A stretch of DNA of 30,572 nucleotides from JBAVQS01 sp049694275 (GCA_049694275.1 JBAVQS010000005.1:1-30572), one strand, 5' to 3'. Shown: positions 6,750 to 15,856, counted from the first letter of the stretch. The notes: generated from the letters alone by a model not told the origin. Numbers and translations are program-made.

Positions 6750-9700
6750 ATGTCCGATTCTCGCGATCATCAGATTCAACAGCTCCAGGCGACCATCGCC
6801 CAGTTGGAGGCGCAGCGCGCCTTGCTGGGCGATGCGGTGGTCGAGACCTCCCTCGCCGTGCTGCGCCCACAGTTGGCCGCGCTCCAGGCGGAGCCCCTCC
6901 CCGCTCCGGTTCAGGAGCGCCGCCTCGTCTCCATCCTCTTTGCCGATGTCGTCGGCTCGACCGCGCTTGCCGAAAGCATGGACCCCGAAGAGTGGCACGA
7001 GATTATCAAGCGCCTCCATACGCAGATCGGCGAGATCATCCGGCGACATCAGGGGGGCATCTCGCAGTACCTCGGCGACGGCGCGCTGGCGCTGTTCGGC
7101 GCCCAACAGCCGAGCGAGTTCGACGCCGAGAATGCCATCCGGGCCGCGCTCGAGATCCAGGCCGATGTCAGTACACAGGCCGGTCGCCCGCAGGAACCTG
7201 ATACGGGGAGCCTGCAACCCGCGCTGGGGGACTTACATGCGGCCCGGGCCCTGCGCCTGCGCGTCGGCGTTCATACCGGCCTGGTCGTGACCGGCGAGGG
7301 CGGGATGGACACCCGCAAAGAGTTGATGGCGAGCGGCGATGCGATGAATCTCGCCGAACGGCTGCAGGAAGCGGCGCCGCCGGGCGGGGTGCTCATCTCG
7401 CACGATACCTATACACACGTGCGTGGGGTATTCACCATCACGCCGCAGTCACCGATGACGGTCGCGGGACGGAGCGAGACGCTCCAGACCTACCTGGTTC
7501 ACGGCGCCAAGCCGCGTCCCTTTCGCACGGTCACGCGCGGCGTGGCCGGCGTGCAGACGCGCACGGTGGGCCGCGCGGCGGAATTGCAAACGCTTCGGGC
7601 GGCATATCTCGACGCCTGGCAGAACCGCCGGACGGTGTGGGCGCAGGTGATCGGCGAGCCCGGCGTCGGCAAGAGTCGCGTCCTCGACGACCTGCGCGAT
7701 TGGATCGACCTGCGCGTGGAAAACGTGCGTCTGCTGCGCGCCCGCGCCCTGCCCGGCGACCCGCGCGAGCCGTATGCTCTCATCCGGCGAATGTGGTTTG
7801 ACCGCTTTCAGATTGCCGAGGATGAGCCGATTGCCGGCGCCGAAGCAAAATGGGTGGCGCAGTTTCGAGCATTGTGGGGGGCCAGCGACGCCCCGCCAGG
7901 CGAGATTGAAGAGCGCGCGCACGCGCTGGGCCTGTTCGTCGGGCTCCCTTTTCAATCCAGCCCTTATATCGGCGCGATGCGCACCGACCCGGTCCAGCTC
8001 AAGGGCCGCGCCCTCGTCGTGAGCCGCGAGTTGCTGGCGGTGCTGCGCCGGGCGTCGCCCATCGTCATCCTCCTCGAAGACTTGCACTGGGGAGATTCCG
8101 CCTCATGGGAGTATCTTCAAACGGTGATCCTCGAGGCGGATGGGGAGGAAGAGGGGCAGGGGATGTATGTGCTGGCGACGGCGCGCCCGGATTGGGCTGT
8201 GCCGGATACGCTCTCCGGGCATCCCGCCTTTCGCAAGATTGAGCTGTCGCCGCTGTCGGACGAATCCTGCCGGGAACTGGTGCATGCGCTCCTGGCACGC
8301 GTCGAGGGGTTCCCGGATGCGATGGAGCGGATGGTCGTCGGACGCGCCGAGGGGGTGCCCTATTTTGCCGAAGAGCTGGTGAACCTGCTCATCGATCGCG
8401 GCGTCGTCGACGTGCACGGCGAGCCCTGGCGCTATGTGCCTGGCGTGCTGGATACGGACCAGTTGCCGCAGACGCTGCAGCAGTTATTGCTCACGCGCCT
8501 GCTTGCCTTGTCGCCCGCGCAGCGCGCCTGTTTGCAGCGCGGCTCGGTCTATGGGCGTCAATTCTGGGAAGGGGGGCTGGCGGCGATGGGCCTGTTTGGC
8601 TCGAACGCCCTGCTGCAATCGCTCCACCCCCGCGGCCTCGTCGCGCCGGTGACCGAATCCTCCTTCAAGGACGAGCGGGAATGGACCTTTCACCACACCC
8701 TCTTGCAGCAGGTGACCTACGAGAGCGTGCTCAAGCGCGACCGGCCGGCCCTCCATCGCGCGGCGGCCGGATGGCTGGAGGAACAGGCGCGGCAGGCGAG
8801 GCGCCTGGACGAGTTTGCGGGGCTCATCGGCGAACACTGCGACCGGGCGGGCGAACCGGCGCGAGCGGCAGAATGGTATCTCCGGGCGGGGGCGCGCGCT
8901 CAGGCGTCGAGCGCGCTGGAGCAGGCGCAGCGCTATTTCGACCGCGCGCTCGAGCTTTTGCCCGCCGATCAATATCGGCTGCAATGGCGAGGAGTGTTGG
9001 GCCGCGAAGCGGTGCTGCACCTGAAGGGTGAGCGTGAGACGCAAAAGGCGGATATTGCGCTCCTCCTGGAGTTGGCCGAGCGGTTGGACGACGATGCCCT
9101 TCGGGCCGAGGCTTTTTGGCGGCAGGCGGAGTGCGCCAGCGCCATGGGCGATTATCGCATGGCCCTGACCGCCGCCGACACGGCAATTACGGCGGCCACG
9201 CGCGCCGGCGCGCTGAGCCTCGAAGTCCGGGCGCGCGCCGAGCGGGTCGCGGCCCTGGCGCGATTGGGAGACCCGGCCGCGGCGCAAGCTGCACAAGAGA
9301 CCCTGGCGCGGGCGCTGGAGAGCGGAGATATTGCCGCACAGGCGTATGCGCACTTTCGCGTCGGCTTTTATTGTTTCGAGGTGGGCGACCGCGTGGGTTC
9401 GGTTTTCTTTGACCGCGAGAGCGCCGCCCTCGCTCACCAGGCGGGTGACCGGTCGCTGGAAGCCTCTGCGCTCGGTAATGTGAGCGCCGCGTACGGCTGG
9501 ATGGGTCTGTTCGAGCAGGCTTGCGCCAGCACCGAGCAAGCCCGGGACCTCTGCGCGGCCATCGGCGACCGGCGCACGCAGGCCTATCACTTGCTCAATC
9601 TCGGCATGGTCTATCTGTGGATGGGAGATGCATCGGCCGCACGGTTGTTGGAAGAGCAGGTGCAGCAGCGGTTGACCGCGATTCGCGATGCGCCGGGGCT

Positions 9701-10148
9701 GGCTTTCAATCAGTTGTATATGGGCTATATCCTGGAGGCCGGGGGCGAAAATGCCGAGGCGCAATTTGCCGGCGCGCGCCGGGGTTTTATGGAGATCGGC
9801 ATGAATGGCCCGGCCATCGAAGCGCAGGCCGGGGAGGCGCGGTGTGCACTGGCTGCCGGGCGGCCGGACGAGGCGCGGCGGGTGTGCGATGAGGTGTGGG
9901 CCTATCTCTCCCAATACGGGGGCGGCGCGCTTGAATCGCCGCTGCGGGTCTATCAATCGGCGATCGATATCTATGCCGCGCTGGGCGATGACAGGACCTC
10001 GCGCGTGGTCCTGGCCGCCGCATATCAGGAATTAATGGAACGGGCGGGCAAGATCACCGACCCGGATTGGCGCCGGTCCTATCTGCAAAATTTTCAGGAA
10101 CATCGCGCGGTGATCGAGATGTACAATCGTTCGGAAAAACCGTGGTGA
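6750..10148 (+). CDS. Class III nucleotidyl cyclase / STAND ATPase / TPR protein, copy 1
   Basis: A 1132-residue cytosolic multidomain protein. Residues 8-48 form a short coiled-coil-like helix. A class III cyclase homology domain (about 58-250) has the metal-binding Asp66 (FADVVGST) and Asp110 (QYLGDGALALFG), and Asn200 and Arg204 of the GDAMNLAERLQ motif. The lysine expected before the second Asp is Gln106, and Met193 stands where Asp/Thr is usual, so the nucleotide pocket is altered. An AAA_16/STAND ATPase follows with Walker A GEPGVGKSR (302-310) and Walker B LLEDLHW. Helical TPR-type repeats fill the C-terminal half. Such proteins are thought to couple ligand sensing and ATP hydrolysis to cyclic nucleotide output. 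The paralogue directly downstream is similar along its whole length. Confidence 0.92.
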   Translation: MSDSRDHQIQQLQATIAQLEAQRALLGDAVVETSLAVLRPQLAALQAEPLPAPVQERRLVSILFADVVGSTALAESMDPEEWHEIIKRLHTQIGEIIRRHQGGISQYLGDGALALFGAQQPSEFDAENAIRAALEIQADVSTQAGRPQEPDTGSLQPALGDLHAARALRLRVGVHTGLVVTGEGGMDTRKELMASGDAMNLAERLQEAAPPGGVLISHDTYTHVRGVFTITPQSPMTVAGRSETLQTYLVHGAKPRPFRTVTRGVAGVQTRTVGRAAELQTLRAAYLDAWQNRRTVWAQVIGEPGVGKSRVLDDLRDWIDLRVENVRLLRARALPGDPREPYALIRRMWFDRFQIAEDEPIAGAEAKWVAQFRALWGASDAPPGEIEERAHALGLFVGLPFQSSPYIGAMRTDPVQLKGRALVVSRELLAVLRRASPIVILLEDLHWGDSASWEYLQTVILEADGEEEGQGMYVLATARPDWAVPDTLSGHPAFRKIELSPLSDESCRELVHALLARVEGFPDAMERMVVGRAEGVPYFAEELVNLLIDRGVVDVHGEPWRYVPGVLDTDQLPQTLQQLLLTRLLALSPAQRACLQRGSVYGRQFWEGGLAAMGLFGSNALLQSLHPRGLVAPVTESSFKDEREWTFHHTLLQQVTYESVLKRDRPALHRAAAGWLEEQARQARRLDEFAGLIGEHCDRAGEPARAAEWYLRAGARAQASSALEQAQRYFDRALELLPADQYRLQWRGVLGREAVLHLKGERETQKADIALLLELAERLDDDALRAEAFWRQAECASAMGDYRMALTAADTAITAATRAGALSLEVRARAERVAALARLGDPAAAQAAQETLARALESGDIAAQAYAHFRVGFYCFEVGDRVGSVFFDRESAALAHQAGDRSLEASALGNVSAAYGWMGLFEQACASTEQARDLCAAIGDRRTQAYHLLNLGMVYLWMGDASAARLLEEQVQQRLTAIRDAPGLAFNQLYMGYILEAGGENAEAQFAGARRGFMEIGMNGPAIEAQAGEARCALAAGRPDEARRVCDEVWAYLSQYGGGALESPLRVYQSAIDIYAALGDDRTSRVVLAAAYQELMERAGKITDPDWRRSYLQNFQEHRAVIEMYNRSEKPW

Positions 10149-10180
10149 TTCCTCACAAGCGCAGGATTCCGTTCGCGCTA

Positions 10181-10210
10181 GCGAGATTCCTCCCTTCGGT
10201 CGGAATGACA
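10181..10210 (+). repeat. Second copy of the CTTCGG hairpin repeat
   Basis: GCGAGATTCCTCCCTTCGG and the following 11 bases match the right end of the element near 4980-5009 at 28 of 30 positions. The two differences fall on opposite sides of the same stem pair (ATTTC/GAAAT there, ATTCC/GGAAT here), so pairing is kept. It lies in the 138-bp gap between the two cyclase-STAND genes. Confidence 0.75.
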
Positions 10211-10245
10211 AACCGAGATGTGAGTAATCACCAGGAAAAACCGCT

Positions 10246-10274
10246 TTGACACGCGCACCTCGATACGTTAGAAT
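10246..10274 (+). promoter_or_regulatory. Sigma70-like promoter of the second cyclase-STAND gene
   Basis: TTGACA (10246-10251) and TAGAAT (10269-10274) are 17 bp apart. The -10 ends only 12 bp before the ATG at 10287, so the predicted leader is about six bases. Translation would then be nearly leaderless, and no Shine-Dalgarno could be included. Confidence 0.78.
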
Positions 10275-10286
10275 CAGGGTCCGGTT

Positions 10287-13200
10287 ATGCCTGATTCACT
10301 TGCCCTCCAGATTCAACAACTCGAAACCGCGATTGCAACGCTGCACGCGCAGCGCGCCATTCTCGGCGAGGCTGTCGTCGATACGGCGTTAGCCTCCCTC
10401 AAAGAACAACTCGCCACGCTCGATGCGCAGCGCGCCTCTCAGGCCGGGCATGTGCAGGAGCGGCGGCTCCTCACCATTCTCTTTGCCGATGTCGTCGGCT
10501 CGACGGCGCTGGCGGAAAAGATGGACCCCGAAGAGTGGCACCAGGTCATCTCCCGGCTGCACACGGCGATTGGCGACATCATCTCGCGGCATCAGGGCAT
10601 GATCTCTCAGTATCTCGGCGATGGCTTGCTGGCGCTGTTCGGCGCCCAACAGCCGAGCGAGTTTGACGCTGAGAATGCCATCCGGGCCGCGCTGGAAATC
10701 CAGGCGCAAGCCGGTCACCCAAAGGAACTTTCTGATACGGGCAACCTGCGACCTGCGACCGGGGACCTGCAACTACGCGTCGGCATTCATACCGGCCTGG
10801 TCATCACGGGCGAGATCGGGACGGATACCCATAAAGAGTTTACGGCAACCGGGGATGCGATGAACCTGGCGGCGCGCTTGCAGACATCGGCGCCGCCGGG
10901 CGGCGTGCTCATCTCGTACGATAGCTATACCCACGTGCGCGGTCTCTTTGATGTCATGCTGCAGCCGCCGTTGACCATCAAGGGCAAGAGCGAACCGGTT
11001 CAAACCTATCTGGTCACCCGGGCGCGGCCGCGCCTCTTTCAGACGGTCACGCGGGGGGTCGCCGGCGTTCAGACGCGCACGGTGGGCCGGGAGTACGAGT
11101 TTTCCTTGCTGCAGTCTGCATATCAAGAGGCGAACGACCTGCGGCAGTGGATCTGGGCGCAGTTGATTGGCGAGCCGGGGATGGGCAAGAGCCGGCTGAT
11201 GGAAGAGATGCGCGTCTGGATCACCACACGGGCCGAACCGGTCGAGCTGCTGCGCGCTCGCGCCTTTATAGGAGATGCGGCGCAGCCTTTTGCGCTTGTG
11301 AGGCGGTTCTGGTTCGACCGGTTTGGGATTGCCGAGGATATGCCGCTGGCGGAGGCGCAAGCGCGCTGGGTGACCCGGTTCGAGGAACTGTGGCGCGCCG
11401 GCAATCTGCAGAGCGCAGAAGAGAGCCAGGAGCTGGCGCATGCGCTCGGCCTGTTGGTGGGATTGCCGTTTTTGGATAGCCCCTATATCGGGGCGATGCG
11501 CAATGACCCGGTCCAGGTCAAGGGGCGCGCATTCGTGGTGAGCCGGGAGCTCTTGTCCCGCCTACGGCAGGCGGGCCCGGTCGTGCTTTTGCTGGAGGAC
11601 CTGCATTGGATTGACGCCGCTTCGTGGGAATATCTTGAAGCGGTGGTCCTGGAAATGGAACGCGCCGGGGACAATGGATTATTTGTGCTGGCGACCGTGC
11701 GCCCGGAGTGGCTCATTCCCCCGGCACTCGAGCGTACTCCCGGGTTCCGCCCCGTTAAACTGACAGCGCTCGCACCCGAATCGAGCCGGCAATTGGTCCG
11801 CCTGCTCCTCGCGCATGTCCAGGGGCTGCCCGATGAGCTGGTACAGGTGATTGTCGAACGTTCCGATGGCGTGCCTTATTTTGCCGAAGAGCTCGTGAAC
11901 CTCTTCCTTGACCGCGGGGTGATCGATGCGCGCTCCGAGCCGTGGCGTTATGTCCCCGGACGGCTGGACGCGGCGCAATTGCCGCAGACCTTGCAACAAC
12001 TGTTGCTCACGCGCCTGCTCGCGCTCCCGCCCGCGCAGCGAACCTATCTCCAGCATGGGGCAATCTACGGCCGGCAGTTCTGGGAGGGGGGACTGGCCGC
12101 GATGGGCTTGACCGATTCCAGCCATTTGCTGCCCCCTTTACAGCCGCGCGGGCTGGTCGAGCCGGCTCAGGTCTCTTCCTTTCAAGAGGAGCGCGAGTGG
12201 AGTTTTCATCATGCGCTGCTGCAGCAGGTCACATACGAGAGCGTGCTCAAGCGCGAGCGGCCGCAGCTCCACCGGGCGGCGGCCGGGTGGCTGGAGGATC
12301 AGGCGCGCCGGGCCGAACGGCTGGACGAGTTTGCCGGGTTGATCGGCGAGCACCGGGAACGAGCGGGCGAATTGGCGGTGGCGGCGGAATGGTATCTTGT
12401 CGCCGGGGAGCGCGCCCAGGCCGCGAGCGCGCTCCCGCAGGCCCGGCACTATTTCGATCGCGCTCTGGACCTCTTGCCGGTCAATGCCCTGCCGCGGCGC
12501 TGGCAGGCGATGCAGGGCCGCGAGGCGGTACTGCACCTGCTGGGCGAACGCCAGGCGCAAAAGACGGATATTGCCGCGCTCCTGGAACTGGCCGAGCGGT
12601 TGAATGAGGACGCCCTGCGGGCTGAAGCGTTCTGGCGGCAGGAGCGCTTTGCCACCGCGACGGGCGATTATCGCACGACCCTCTCTGCGGCTGATGCGGC
12701 GATTGCGGCCGCGGCGCGGGCGAACAGCCCCGGGATCGAGCTGCGGGCCCGCGCCGAACGGGTGGTGGGCCTGACGCGCTCGGGCGATACGCTCGCGGCG
12801 CAGCAGGCCGCGGAGGAGACCCTGGCGCGCACCGGGGAGATTGACGACCAGGCGGCGCGCGCCTATGCGCTCTGGCGCGTCGCGTTTTACCTTTTTGGCT
12901 CGGGGGATCGCGCGCGGGCTGCGGAACTGGGCCGCCAGAGCGCCGAATTGGCTCAGAGGTTGGGTGATCGTGCCCTGGAGGCCGCGGCGCTGGGAAATGT
13001 GGCGGCGGCGTATGCCTTTTTGGGATTGTATCAGGAGGCGCGTACGAGCATCGAGCAGGCGCTGCCGATGTGCGAGGCGATTGGCGACCGCCGCCAGCGC
13101 GCCTATCATCTGTTGAATCTGGGCATGGTCTATTTCTGGAGCGGTGACGTGCAGACGGCGCGGCGGCTGGAATTGGAGGCGTTCGCGGAATTGACCGCGG

Positions 13201-13664
13201 TGGGCGACGTCATTGCCCTGGCGGCCAATCAGTTGTATCTGGGCTATGTGCTCGAGCAGGAGGCGGAGTGGGTGGGTGCGGCCGCGCACTATCGAGAGGC
13301 GCAGACCGTTTTTGCGGGCGTCGGCGCCATCCCCTTTGAGATTGAGGCGCAGGCGGGCGAGGCGCGGTGCGCGTGGGCGCTGGGCCAATGGGTGGAGGCG
13401 CGGCAGTTGGTCGCCGGCGTGTGGGACTATATGTCGGCGCGGGGGGGCGCGGCGCTCGAGTCCCCCAGCCGGGTCTATCAATCGGTGGCGGATATTACCG
13501 CCGCCGCCGGCGATATCGAAATATCCCGCGCCGCGGTGCAGGCCGGCTATCGTGAGCTCATGGCCAGTGCGGACCGGATTGGCGTCCCGGAATGGCGCAA
13601 ATCGTTCCTGGAAAATGTCCCCGAGCACCGCGCCCTGGTCGAGCGATGGCAGCAACTGGCATGA
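10287..13664 (+). CDS. Class III nucleotidyl cyclase / STAND ATPase / TPR protein, copy 2
   Basis: A 1125-residue paralogue of the preceding gene with the same order: N-terminal helix, cyclase domain (about 60-245), STAND ATPase and TPR-like half. Asp68 and Asp112 bind metal, and Asn193 and Arg197 are kept. Thr186 occupies the base-selecting position that is Met in copy 1, while the lysine position is again Gln (Gln108). Walker A is GEPGMGKSR (295-303) and Walker B LLLEDLHW. The segment between the two cyclase halves is shorter than in copy 1. Tandem duplication followed by divergence is evident, with promoter and repeat DNA between. Catalytic activity and the ligand are unknown. Confidence 0.92.
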   Translation: MPDSLALQIQQLETAIATLHAQRAILGEAVVDTALASLKEQLATLDAQRASQAGHVQERRLLTILFADVVGSTALAEKMDPEEWHQVISRLHTAIGDIISRHQGMISQYLGDGLLALFGAQQPSEFDAENAIRAALEIQAQAGHPKELSDTGNLRPATGDLQLRVGIHTGLVITGEIGTDTHKEFTATGDAMNLAARLQTSAPPGGVLISYDSYTHVRGLFDVMLQPPLTIKGKSEPVQTYLVTRARPRLFQTVTRGVAGVQTRTVGREYEFSLLQSAYQEANDLRQWIWAQLIGEPGMGKSRLMEEMRVWITTRAEPVELLRARAFIGDAAQPFALVRRFWFDRFGIAEDMPLAEAQARWVTRFEELWRAGNLQSAEESQELAHALGLLVGLPFLDSPYIGAMRNDPVQVKGRAFVVSRELLSRLRQAGPVVLLLEDLHWIDAASWEYLEAVVLEMERAGDNGLFVLATVRPEWLIPPALERTPGFRPVKLTALAPESSRQLVRLLLAHVQGLPDELVQVIVERSDGVPYFAEELVNLFLDRGVIDARSEPWRYVPGRLDAAQLPQTLQQLLLTRLLALPPAQRTYLQHGAIYGRQFWEGGLAAMGLTDSSHLLPPLQPRGLVEPAQVSSFQEEREWSFHHALLQQVTYESVLKRERPQLHRAAAGWLEDQARRAERLDEFAGLIGEHRERAGELAVAAEWYLVAGERAQAASALPQARHYFDRALDLLPVNALPRRWQAMQGREAVLHLLGERQAQKTDIAALLELAERLNEDALRAEAFWRQERFATATGDYRTTLSAADAAIAAAARANSPGIELRARAERVVGLTRSGDTLAAQQAAEETLARTGEIDDQAARAYALWRVAFYLFGSGDRARAAELGRQSAELAQRLGDRALEAAALGNVAAAYAFLGLYQEARTSIEQALPMCEAIGDRRQRAYHLLNLGMVYFWSGDVQTARRLELEAFAELTAVGDVIALAANQLYLGYVLEQEAEWVGAAAHYREAQTVFAGVGAIPFEIEAQAGEARCAWALGQWVEARQLVAGVWDYMSARGGAALESPSRVYQSVADITAAAGDIEISRAAVQAGYRELMASADRIGVPEWRKSFLENVPEHRALVERWQQLA

Positions 13665-13703
13665 TTGAACCTGCCCCCGCTTTTTTTTCGTCCCCGCGCT
13701 TGA

Positions 13704-13712
13704 TGGTATAAT
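13704..13712 (+). promoter_or_regulatory. Extended -10 promoter for the DUF362 gene
   Basis: TGGTATAAT is a TGn-TATAAT extended -10 element 33 bp before the ATG at 13745. AAAGGA lies between as ribosome site. The -35 region is only a T-rich stretch. Confidence 0.6.
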
Positions 13713-13744
13713 GTGCGGCCTCACCCTATACCAAAGGAATAAGC

Positions 13745-15034
13745 ATGATCAAAAGCAAGGTGGCGATTCTCAAAACCTCGCCACGCACCGTTTTTTCTGA
13801 CTATCACACATTGATGAACCTGGCCGGTTATCAAGAGACCATCGACCGCCAGGCAGACACCGCCCTCAAGGTCAACATCTCCTGGCACTTTTTCTTCCCC
13901 GGCAGTTCGACGACCCCGTGGCAACTGGATGGGGTCATCCGCAGCATGGAGCAGGACGGCTACAAGCCCGAGTTCATTCACGCCTGTCACAATCGCACGG
14001 TGGTGATCGACGCCCACCTGGGCGAGCGCGAGAACAAGCAGCTCAACGTGGTCGAGGCGCACAGCCTGCGCAATGTTCATCTCTATGAGAACGAGCCGTG
14101 GATTCATATCCGCGATGCCGTCGGGGACCTGACCCGCGATTTCCTCTGCCTCAACGATGTCTTTCCCGGCGGGTTCTATATTCCCAGGCGGTTCATCGGC
14201 GAAAACATCATCCACCTGCCGACCATCAAGACGCACATCTTTACCACCACCACCGGCGCGATGAAGAATGCCTTTGGCGGCCTGCTCAACGAGCGCCGGC
14301 ACTGGACTCACCCGGTCATTCACGAGACGCTGGTGGACCTCTTGATGATTCAAAAGAAAATCCATCGCGGCGTGTTCGCGGTGATGGATGGGACCTTTGC
14401 CGGGGATGGACCGGGGCCGCGCTGCATGACCCCCTACGTCAAGAACGTGATCCTCGCCAGCTCGGACCAGGTCGCCATCGACGCGGTCGCGGCCAAGCTG
14501 ATGGGGATGGACCCGCTCTCGATCAAATTCATCCGTCTGGCTCACGAAAAGGGGTTGGGCTGCGGCGACCCGCGCGAGATCGAGATCGTCGGCGATGTGG
14601 AGGCCGCAAACGAGAACTGGCACTTTGCCGGTCCGTTCCAGAAAATGACCTTTGCCTCGCGGATGCAGCACCGGATTTATTGGGGCCCGCTCAAGAAACC
14701 GCTCGAATGGTCGCTCAAAACCATCCTCGCGCCCTGGTCCTATGTTGCCAGCGTCGTCTATCACGACAGCCTGTGGTATCCGCTGAACGCCAAGGGGCGG
14801 ATGGCCCAGGTGCTCAACAGCGAGTGGGGGCGCCTCTTTCGCAACTGGGAGCATCTCACGCCGGACGCGCAGGGGTTTCCCTCGGTCGGCGACGAAGGGG
14901 AGCAGCTCAAGCGGGTGGGCATGCGCGCCTTTCTCTCCTCGCTCGGGATCATCGGCACGGCCATCAAGGAATCACCCGAGTTCTCCAATCGCCATCGCCA
15001 GTTGAGCCGTCCGGCGCATCCACCAGCAGAGTAA
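13745..15034 (+). CDS. DUF362 domain-containing protein
   Basis: A 429-residue protein of the DUF362 family. Its core is visible as the IIHLPTIKTHIFTTTTGAMK stretch near residues 156-175, followed by NAFGG, and by the later ASSDQVAIDAVAAKLMG segment near 239-255. These regions are typical of this family, whose members are often found alone or fused to ferredoxin domains; no 4Fe-4S CxxCxxC motif is seen here. No signal peptide is evident. The biochemical role of the family is not firmly established. AAAGGA precedes the ATG and a strong intrinsic terminator follows the stop, so the gene looks monocistronic. Confidence 0.85.
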   Translation: MIKSKVAILKTSPRTVFSDYHTLMNLAGYQETIDRQADTALKVNISWHFFFPGSSTTPWQLDGVIRSMEQDGYKPEFIHACHNRTVVIDAHLGERENKQLNVVEAHSLRNVHLYENEPWIHIRDAVGDLTRDFLCLNDVFPGGFYIPRRFIGENIIHLPTIKTHIFTTTTGAMKNAFGGLLNERRHWTHPVIHETLVDLLMIQKKIHRGVFAVMDGTFAGDGPGPRCMTPYVKNVILASSDQVAIDAVAAKLMGMDPLSIKFIRLAHEKGLGCGDPREIEIVGDVEAANENWHFAGPFQKMTFASRMQHRIYWGPLKKPLEWSLKTILAPWSYVASVVYHDSLWYPLNAKGRMAQVLNSEWGRLFRNWEHLTPDAQGFPSVGDEGEQLKRVGMRAFLSSLGIIGTAIKESPEFSNRHRQLSRPAHPPAE

Positions 15035-15060
15035 AGCAACCAGGATGTTTGGACGATGCA

Positions 15061-15097
15061 AGCCGCGAAAGTTAATCTTTCGCGGCTTTATCTTTTT
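15061..15097 (+). terminator. Intrinsic terminator after the DUF362 gene
   Basis: A perfect 11-bp stem AGCCGCGAAAG (15061-15071) with CTTTCGCGGCT (15077-15087) and a 5-nt loop is followed by a T-rich tract ending near 15097. It is a textbook Rho-independent terminator 26 bp after the stop codon. Confidence 0.92.
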
Positions 15098-15129
15098 CCC
15101 ATCTTTCGCGTTCCAACGCCCTCCGGGTC

Positions 15130-15135
15130 TATAAT
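15130..15135 (+). promoter_or_regulatory. -10 element placing a leaderless start for the Nudix gene
   Basis: A perfect TATAAT lies between the terminator and the Nudix gene, 7 bp before the ATG at 15143. Transcription would start at or next to that ATG. No convincing -35 hexamer is visible. Confidence 0.55.
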
Positions 15136-15142
15136 GGGGCCT

Positions 15143-15787
15143 ATGCTATATCAAGATGACCTGTATCAGATTGCCGATGAACTACGTACCACCGCCGGGA
15201 TGGGGCTCCATTTTGCCGAGAATGGCTATGACCGCGAGCGGTACGAGCGCGTGATGCACGCAGCCGCGCACCTCCTCGCCCTCGCCGAAAGCCGTTCACC
15301 CGAGGAAATCTATCCGCGATTGTTGGATACGCTCCATCACCTCAGCCCGATGTCGGCCGTAGAGATGGTTGTCTGGCAGGGAGACCAATTGCTGTTGATT
15401 CAGCGCCATGACGACCGGCTGTGGGCGCTGCCTGGAGGGTTGATCGAAGTGGGCGAGACGCCAGCCGAGGCAGGGGCGCGCGAGCTGTGGGAAGAAGCGG
15501 GCGTGCGCGGGCAGATTACTCGCCTGCTGGGAATTTTCGACTCGCGTCGCTGGCAGACCGAGACCAAGACACAGCTTCTGAGCATCCTGTTTGAAGCGGA
15601 GGCGCTGGGCGAGCGTGTCTCACGTGCTGCCCCATCCGGCGAGATTGGACCGCTGGCGGAGAGCCTGGATGTGCGCTTTTTTGCCGAGGACGCGCTGCCC
15701 CCGCTCTCGCGCGGCCACCACCTGCGCGTGCCCTTCCTGTTCAAGCTGCACCGGGGAGAGGTAGACGCGCCATATTTTGACCGGTAA
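15143..15787 (+). CDS. Nudix hydrolase with N-terminal NUDIX_N domain
   Basis: A 214-residue protein. Residues 1-65 form the helical N-terminal domain often found in front of this Nudix subgroup (LYQIADELRTTAGMGLHFAE near 7-26). The Nudix box at residues 99-121 fits Gx5Ex7REUxEExGU exactly: Gly99, Glu105, Arg113-Glu114, Glu117-Glu118, Gly120. It hydrolyses a nucleoside diphosphate linked to another moiety, such as ADP-ribose-like or sugar-nucleotide compounds; the exact substrate is unknown. An earlier in-frame ATG lies inside the -10 box (15134), and the reading frame extends further up through the terminator. The start at 15143 is therefore preferred, and it would be leaderless. Confidence 0.9.
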   Translation: MLYQDDLYQIADELRTTAGMGLHFAENGYDRERYERVMHAAAHLLALAESRSPEEIYPRLLDTLHHLSPMSAVEMVVWQGDQLLLIQRHDDRLWALPGGLIEVGETPAEAGARELWEEAGVRGQITRLLGIFDSRRWQTETKTQLLSILFEAEALGERVSRAAPSGEIGPLAESLDVRFFAEDALPPLSRGHHLRVPFLFKLHRGEVDAPYFDR

Positions 15788-15856
15788 GATGTTTGAAGGG
15801 TATGACAAAAAAATGCACAAGCCCGAAGGGCATCACGCGAAAAGGGTAAAGCGATC

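Noticed and set aside
12138..13724. 528-codon open frame on the minus strand
   Set aside because: Antisense shadow of cyclase copy 2; a similar open frame exists opposite copy 1 (8484-9956) simply because the copies are homologous.
13721..14854. 377-codon open frame on the minus strand
   Set aside because: Antisense to the DUF362 gene, which has a promoter, ribosome site and terminator on the plus strand.
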